From assembly GCA_009469685.1 (NCBI GenBank), contig SSTA01000302.1, positions 1-7,312 of the forward strand: DNA of 7,312 nucleotides. Reading direction: 5' to 3'. The DNA is from Azonexaceae bacterium (GTDB taxonomy: Bacteria > Pseudomonadota > Gammaproteobacteria > Burkholderiales > Rhodocyclaceae). The translations under genes were made by a program, and so were the position numbers. The notes beneath the pieces were generated by a model that was given only the letters and a program-made list of their open reading frames with translations, ran no database searches and was not told the DNA's origin. Shown piece by piece: positions 1-7,312 of the stretch (within the stretch, counting starts at the first letter, position 1; every line of letters begins with the position of its first letter).

Positions 1-1895
1 CGGGAAGAGAGGTCGCCCATGACGTTACCCATGTAGTCTTCCGGCGTTTCGACTTCGACGGCCATCATCGGCTCGAGCAGGGTCGGACTGGCCTTCTTCA
101 TACCTTCCTTGAAGGCCATCGAGGCAGCCATGCGGAAGGCGTTTTCGTTCGAATCCACGTCGTGGTAGGAACCATCGAACAGGGTGAACTTGATGTCGAC
201 CACCGGGAAGCCAGCCAGCACGCCGCTGGTAATGGCGTCTTGCAGTCCCTTGTCCACCGCGGGAATGTATTCGCGCGGCACGACGCCGCCCTTGATGGCA
301 TCGACGAAGGCATAGCCGGCACCCGGTTCGTTGGGCTCGATCTTGATCCAGACGTGGCCAAACTGGCCACGGCCACCGGACTGCTTGACGAACTTGCCTT
401 CCTGCTCGACCGCCTTCTTGATGCACTCGCGATAGGCCACCTGGGGCGCACCCACATTGGCCTCGACGTTGAATTCGCGCTTCATGCGGTCGACGATGAT
501 CTCCAGGTGGAGCTCGCCCATGCCGGAGATGATGGTCTGGCCCGATTCCTCATCGGTACGCACACGGAACGACGGATCTTCGGCAGCCAGACGGCCCAGG
601 GCGATACCCATCTTTTCCTGATCGCCCTTGGTCTTGGGTTCGACGGCAACGTGGATGACGGGCTCGGGGAAGATCATGCGCTCAAGGATGATCGGAGCGT
701 CCGGATCGCAAAGGGTCTCGCCGGTCGTCACTTCCTTCAGGCCGACGCAGGCGGCGATGTCGCCGGCCAGAACTTCCTTGATTTCCTCGCGGTTGTTGGC
801 GTGCATCTGCAGAATGCGACCGATCCGTTCCTTCTTGTCCTTGACCGAATTCAGCACGGTCGCACCGGAATTGAGAACTCCGGAATAGACCCGAATGAAA
901 GTGAGCTGGCCCACGAAGGGGTCGGTCATCAGCTTGAACGCCAGGGCGGAGAACTTCTCGCTGTCGGCAGCCTTACGCGAGGCAGGGCGCTCCCGATCGT
1001 CGACGCCCTGAACCGGCGGAATATCCACCGGCGAAGGCAGGAACTCGATGACCGCATCCAGCATGCGCTGAACGCCCTTGTTCTTGAAGGCGGTTCCGCA
1101 AAGCATGGGCTGAATCTCGCACGCCAGCGTGCGCTGACGGATCCCTTCCTTGATTTTCTCTTCGGAGAGGTCGCCGCTCTCGAGGTATTCGTTCATCAGG
1201 TCTTCGGTCGCCTCGGCGGCGGCTTCGACCATCTGTTCGCGCCACGTCTGGGCGGTCTCGACCAGATCGGCGGGAATCTCGCGGTACTCGAACTTCATCC
1301 CCTGGGAGGCTTCGTCCCAGATGATGGATTTCATCTTGATGAGGTCCACGACGCCGGCAAAGGTCTCTTCGGCGCCGATAGGAATGACTACGGGCACCGG
1401 ATTGGCCTTCAGGCGGGTCTTCATCTGGTCGACGACCTTGAAGAAGTTGGCGCCGGAGCGGTCCATCTTATTCACAAAGGCCAGACGGGGCACGTTGTAC
1501 TTGGTCGCCTGGCGCCACACGGTTTCCGACTGAGGCTGCACGCCACCCACGGCGCAGTAAACCATGCAGGCGCCATCGAGCACCCGCATGGAACGTTCCA
1601 CCTCGATGGTGAAATCCACGTGGCCCGGGGTATCGATGATATTGAAGCGATGCTCCTGGAACTGCATGTCCATGCCTTTCCAGAAACAGGTCGTGGCCGC
1701 GGAGGTGATGGTGATACCCCGCTCCTGCTCCTGTTCCATCCAGTCCATGGTGGCAGCGCCGTCATGCACTTCACCGATCTTGTGATTGACCCCGGTGTAG
1801 TACAGGATGCGTTCAGTCGTCGTCGTCTTGCCGGCGTCGATGTGGGCGCTGATACCGATGTTGCGGTAGCGCTCGATGGGTGTTTTGCGTGCCAC
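1..1895 (-). CDS. fusA: Translation elongation factor G, 3' end beyond the window
   Basis: The first 631 codons of EF-G, the GTPase that drives translocation of tRNA and mRNA and, with RRF, ribosome recycling. The GTG start is firm: the next residues [15 protein letters not shown] are the conserved N terminus, and the in-frame codons upstream reach the rpsG TAA stop after six codons. Visible GTPase motifs are the P-loop [10 protein letters not shown] (residues 17-26), the switch I stretch ending RGITI (59-63), DTPGH with His92 (88-92), NKMD (142-145) and the G5-like GTAFKNKG (267-274). Domain II follows ([25 protein letters not shown]), then domain III ([12 protein letters not shown]), domain IV with SGGRGQFGH at 506-514, and the beginning of domain V ([20 protein letters not shown]). 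About 70 residues of domain V are missing at the left edge compared with the usual length of about 700. No internal stop or frameshift is seen. A tuf gene would be expected next, outside the window. Confidence 0.98.
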   Translation of the reverse strand, partial: MARKTPIERYRNIGISAHIDAGKTTTTERILYYTGVNHKIGEVHDGAATMDWMEQEQERGITITSAATTCFWKGMDMQFQEHRFNIIDTPGHVDFTIEVERSMRVLDGACMVYCAVGGVQPQSETVWRQATKYNVPRLAFVNKMDRSGANFFKVVDQMKTRLKANPVPVVIPIGAEETFAGVVDLIKMKSIIWDEASQGMKFEYREIPADLVETAQTWREQMVEAAAEATEDLMNEYLESGDLSEEKIKEGIRQRTLACEIQPMLCGTAFKNKGVQRMLDAVIEFLPSPVDIPPVQGVDDRERPASRKAADSEKFSALAFKLMTDPFVGQLTFIRVYSGVLNSGATVLNSVKDKKERIGRILQMHANNREEIKEVLAGDIAACVGLKEVTTGETLCDPDAPIILERMIFPEPVIHVAVEPKTKGDQEKMGIALGRLAAEDPSFRVRTDEESGQTIISGMGELHLEIIVDRMKREFNVEANVGAPQVAYRECIKKAVEQEGKFVKQSGGRGQFGHVWIKIEPNEPGAGYAFVDAIKGGVVPREYIPAVDKGLQDAITSGVLAGFPVVDIKFTLFDGSYHDVDSNENAFRMAASMAFKEGMKKASPTLLEPMMAVEVETPEDYMGNVMGDLSS

Positions 1896-1902
1896 GTTAA
1901 AG

Positions 1903-1908
1903 CCCTCT
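1903..1908 (-). promoter_or_regulatory. Ribosome binding site of fusA
   Basis: AGAGGG on the minus strand lies 7 bases before the fusA GTG, inside the 18-base rpsG-fusA gap. It confirms the GTG as the start; no ATG is available between the rpsG stop and the conserved N terminus. Confidence 0.8.
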
Positions 1909-1913
1909 GCGAA

Positions 1914-2384
1914 TTAGAAGCGGAAGTGGGCGAAGGCCTTGTTGGCTTCGGCCATGCGGTGAACTTCGTCGCGCTTCTTGACGGCACCACCACGGTTCTC
2001 GGCGGCTTCCATCATTTCGGCAGCCAGGCGTTGACCCATGGATTTCTCGGAACGCTTGCGGGCCGATTCGCGCAACCAGCGCATCGCCAGAGCAGCGCGA
2101 CGGGCGGGACGGACCTCCACGGGGACCTGGTAATTGGCACCACCGACACGCCGGGACTTGACTTCGACCATGGGCTTGACGTTGGCCATGGCCGCTCCGA
2201 ACACCTCGAGCGGATCCTTGCCACCCTTGGTGGAAATAATGCTGAATGCGCCATAGACGATGCGCTCGGCGACCGACTTCTTGCCGCTTTGCATAATGGC
2301 GTTGATGAATTTGGAGACCTCGACATTGCCGAACTTGGGATCCGGCAGAATGTCGCGCTTGGGTACTTCACGACGACGGGGCAT
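1914..2384 (-). CDS. rpsG: 30S ribosomal protein S7
   Basis: A complete 156-residue S7, the usual short-form length. S7 is a primary 16S rRNA-binding protein that nucleates assembly of the 30S head and lines the mRNA exit near the E site. Visible signatures are [19 protein letters not shown] at the N terminus, [20 protein letters not shown] in the middle with its basic beta-hairpin, [14 protein letters not shown], and the C-terminal [20 protein letters not shown]. The basic N-terminal arm and beta-hairpin are the known rRNA contacts in this family. The start is set by the conserved N terminus and a good ribosome binding site; the stop is TAA. fusA follows after 18 bases in the same reading frame, consistent with translational coupling. 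In E. coli S7 is the autorepressor of this operon; the gap upstream of this gene is the likely target here. Confidence 0.99.
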   Translation of the reverse strand: MPRRREVPKRDILPDPKFGNVEVSKFINAIMQSGKKSVAERIVYGAFSIISTKGGKDPLEVFGAAMANVKPMVEVKSRRVGGANYQVPVEVRPARRAALAMRWLRESARKRSEKSMGQRLAAEMMEAAENRGGAVKKRDEVHRMAEANKAFAHFRF

Positions 2385-2389
2385 AGTTA

Positions 2390-2395
2390 CCTCAC
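2390..2395 (-). promoter_or_regulatory. Ribosome binding site of rpsG
   Basis: GTGAGG on the minus strand ends 5 bases before the rpsG ATG, within AAGTGAGGT, a good match to the anti-Shine-Dalgarno complement. Confidence 0.8.
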
Positions 2396-2417
2396 TTGAT
2401 CACGATTCAGTTGAAAA

Positions 2418-2472
2418 GCCGGAAGGGTCGTCTCACCCATCCGGCCTCTCCCGGCCGCCCACCTGGACGGCC
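2418..2472 (-). promoter_or_regulatory. Structured rpsL-rpsG intercistronic region, candidate S7 autoregulatory element
   Basis: The 111-base gap between rpsL and rpsG holds a chain of complementary GC blocks on the minus strand: A GGCCG (2472-2468), B CGGCC (2457-2453), C GGCCGG (2446-2441) and D CCGGC (2422-2418). A can pair with B, B with C, and C with D. The C-D stem is the longest: GCCGGA pairs with TCCGGC, then a T-T mismatch, then GGGT with ACCC around the loop GAGACG, followed directly by TTTT (2417-2414). In E. coli S7 represses the str operon by binding this same intercistronic region. By position this is the likely counterpart, but the S7-binding signature was not recognised and the assignment is inference. 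Confidence 0.45.
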
Positions 2473-2495
2473 ACTTACTCAAGCCGCTTGATTGC

Positions 2496-2873
2496 TCAGG
2501 CAGCCTTCGGACGCTTGGCGCCGTACTTGGAACGGGCCTGCTTACGATCCTTGACGCCCTGGGTATCCAGGGAGCCGCGCACGGTGTGGTAGCGCACACC
2601 GGGCAAATCCTTGACACGACCGCCACGAATGAGGACGACCGAGTGTTCCTGAAGATTGTGGCCCTCACCGCCGATGTACGAGATAACCTCGAACCCGTTG
2701 GTCAGACGAACCTTGCATACCTTGCGGAGGGCGGAGTTCGGCTTCTTCGGAGTGGTGGTGTAGACGCGGGTGCAAACGCCGCGCTTCTGGGGACACTTTT
2801 CCAGAGCGGGCACTTTGCTCTTGGACACCTCGGCGACGCGCGGCTTGCGCACGAGCTGATTGATGGTCGGCAT
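2496..2873 (-). CDS. rpsL: 30S ribosomal protein S12
   Basis: A complete 125-residue S12, nearly the same length as the E. coli protein (124) and close to it throughout. S12 sits at the decoding centre on the 30S interface and takes part in tRNA selection. The sequence shows the family signatures [33 protein letters not shown] and [17 protein letters not shown]. Lys43 in TPKKPN and Lys88 in GRVKDLPG, the classic sites of streptomycin-resistance substitutions, are both wild type. Asp89, the residue methylthiolated by RimO in E. coli, is present. The C-terminal tail is basic ([10 protein letters not shown]). The start is fixed by the conserved [12 protein letters not shown] and the upstream ribosome binding site; the stop is TGA. 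It is the first gene of the str group, 199 bases after rpoC and 111 bases before rpsG. The length of that second gap leaves room for an RNA regulatory element. Confidence 0.99.
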   Translation of the reverse strand: MPTINQLVRKPRVAEVSKSKVPALEKCPQKRGVCTRVYTTTPKKPNSALRKVCKVRLTNGFEVISYIGGEGHNLQEHSVVLIRGGRVKDLPGVRYHTVRGSLDTQGVKDRKQARSKYGAKRPKAA

Positions 2874-2881
2874 AGCAAAAA

Positions 2882-2887
2882 TCCTTC
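2882..2887 (-). promoter_or_regulatory. Ribosome binding site of rpsL
   Basis: GAAGGA on the minus strand lies 8 bases before the rpsL ATG, with a T-rich, probably unpaired spacer. It supports the start at 2873. Confidence 0.8.
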
Positions 2888-2891
2888 AATG

Positions 2892-2917
2892 GCCGGGCGC
2901 TGACACCAATGCCCGAC
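2892..2917 (-). other. Hairpin 2 in the rpsL leader, just upstream of the ribosome binding site
   Basis: GUCGGGC (2917-2911) can pair with GCCCGGC (2898-2892), 7 base pairs with one G-U, around a 12-base loop. The stem ends only 4 bases before the rpsL Shine-Dalgarno, so it could influence ribosome loading. The pairing is seen; the role is inference. Confidence 0.35.
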
Positions 2918-2933
2918 AATTTTGTTATCCAAA

Positions 2934-2957
2934 GCGGAGACAATGATTAGCCCCCGC
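2934..2957 (-). other. Hairpin 1 in the rpsL leader
   Basis: In the predicted leader RNA, GCGGGGGC (2957-2950) can pair with GUCUCCGC (2941-2934) through 8 base pairs, two of them G-U, around the loop UAAUCAUU. The stem starts about 10 bases after the predicted transcription start. No U-tract follows, so it does not look like a terminator. It could be a 5' stabilising stem or chance in GC-rich DNA. Confidence 0.4.
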
Positions 2958-2972
2958 CGACAAAGACCGTAG

Positions 2973-3001
2973 ATTTTATGTTTGATCAACCCCCAAGTCA
3001 A
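2973..3001 (-). promoter_or_regulatory. Predicted sigma-70 promoter for the str genes (rpsL-rpsG-fusA)
   Basis: Minus-strand TTGACT (3001-2996) is one mismatch from the -35 consensus and TAAAAT (2978-2973) is one mismatch from the -10 consensus. The spacer is exactly 17 bases. The predicted start is near 2966, giving an rpsL leader of about 90 bases. The promoter lies after the rpoC stop and after the terminator-like hairpin, and directly serves rpsL, as the separate str promoter does in E. coli. This is the best promoter match I found in the intergenic DNA. It is predicted from sequence only. Confidence 0.75.
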
Positions 3002-3008
3002 CGAGGAC

Positions 3009-3029
3009 CCGGGGAAAGCAAGTCCCCGG
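3009..3029 (-). other. Competing hairpin overlapping the post-rpoC terminator-like stem
   Basis: CCGGGGA and TCCCCGG form a 7-base-pair stem around a 7-base loop (CTTGCTT on the minus strand). Its first arm is also part of the second arm of the 10-base-pair hairpin at 3046-3023, so the two structures cannot both form fully. The loop contains the broken T run that follows the first hairpin. The pairing is seen in the sequence. No function is claimed. Confidence 0.4.
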
Positions 3030-3046
3030 CCGTCGCCGGCCGGGGA
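3023..3046 (-). terminator. GC-rich hairpin just after rpoC, possible intrinsic terminator or RNA 3'-end stabiliser
   Basis: On the minus strand a perfect inverted repeat begins 26 bases after the rpoC stop: TCCCCGGCCG and its complement, 10 base pairs closed by the tetraloop GCGA, a GNRA-type loop. It is followed by CTTGCTTT, a T-rich run broken by C and G, so the U-tract is weaker than in a classic intrinsic terminator. It lies between rpoC and a good promoter, where a partial terminator would separate the rpoBC and str transcripts. The hairpin is seen directly. The terminator role is inferred; it could instead protect the rpoC mRNA end or leave most transcripts to read through. Confidence 0.5.
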
Positions 3047-3072
3047 TCGCGGTTATCCCTTCAGGGCACTGC

Positions 3073-7275
<4,203 letters not shown>

Positions 7276-7282
7276 CGTTTAA

Positions 7283-7288
7283 CTCCTC
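7283..7288 (-). promoter_or_regulatory. Ribosome binding site of rpoC
   Basis: GAGGAG on the minus strand ends 7 bases before the rpoC ATG. It is a strong match to the anti-Shine-Dalgarno core at good spacing and supports the chosen start. Confidence 0.85.
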
Positions 7289-7297
7289 GGCCCTAAA

Positions 7298-7312
7298 TCA
7301 GTAACGTTCCAG
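7298..7312 (-). CDS. rpoB: Probable 3' end of rpoB (RNA polymerase beta subunit), last four codons and stop
   Basis: Only 15 bases of this gene lie in the window. Read on the minus strand from the right edge they give CTG GAA CGT TAC TGA, that is L-E-R-Y-stop. The beta subunit commonly ends in an acidic I-E-L-E type tail, and rpoB directly precedes rpoC in nearly all bacteria, so this is the likeliest reading. The frame one base over would give G-T-L-L-I-stop (TAG), which fits a beta C terminus less well. The gap to the rpoC start is 22 bases and contains the rpoC ribosome binding site, which fits tight cotranscription. The call rests on gene order more than on sequence. Confidence 0.5.
   Translation of the reverse strand: MERY

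Noticed and set aside
162..2399. A 745-codon open frame on the plus strand across fusA and rpsG.
   Set aside because: Its codons are exactly aligned with the sense codons of fusA and rpsG, so stops arise only where the genes use TTA, CTA or TCA, which are rare in GC-rich genes. It crosses both genes because they share a frame. The His-, Gly- and Asp-rich product resembles no family I know, and both sense genes are certain.
2874..3072. The rpoC-rpsL gap was scanned for a tRNA, a small protein gene or an insertion-sequence remnant.
   Set aside because: No cloverleaf, no terminal inverted repeats with target duplication, and no convincing ribosome-bound short frame apart from rpsL were seen. 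Promoter, hairpins and leader account for most of the gap.

Overview
This window is an ordinary housekeeping block from a GC-rich proteobacterium. It carries the RNA polymerase beta-prime gene followed by the start of the 'str' ribosomal operon. Every real gene lies on the minus strand, so transcription runs from high to low coordinates: (rpoB tail) - rpoC - rpsL - rpsG - fusA (cut by the left edge). The gene order, the S7 beginning [10 protein letters not shown], the 1400-residue beta-prime with a large insertion in its trigger loop, and the S12 and EF-G sequences all point to a betaproteobacterium. A Rhodocyclales-like relative is my best guess from memory of the protein sequences; no search was run.

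Layout. Positions 7312-7298 probably hold the last codons of rpoB. rpoC fills 7275-3073. A 199-base gap (3072-2874) then holds, in transcription order, a strong GC hairpin that may end part of the rpoBC transcript, a near-consensus sigma-70 promoter (TTGACT, 17-base spacer, TAAAAT), a leader of about 90 bases with two more hairpins, and a good Shine-Dalgarno for rpsL. rpsL (S12) is at 2873-2496. A 111-base gap follows with several mutually complementary GC blocks, where the ribosomal protein S7 autoregulatory site sits in E. coli. rpsG (S7) is at 2384-1914, and 18 bases later fusA (EF-G) begins with a GTG at 1895 and runs off the left edge within domain V.

How the genes work together. beta-prime with beta forms the RNA polymerase active centre. 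S12 (decoding centre), S7 (30S head assembly and mRNA exit) and EF-G (translocation) are translation components made from one transcript. The sequence suggests two supply routes for the str genes: read-through from rpoBC and their own promoter in the rpoC-rpsL gap. Co-regulation of rpsG and fusA through S7 is established in E. coli and is inferred here.

I found no mobile element, CRISPR array, tRNA, rRNA, or unknown gene. The very long plus-strand open frames are codon-aligned antisense shadows. The only places with unexplained structure are the two intergenic regions.
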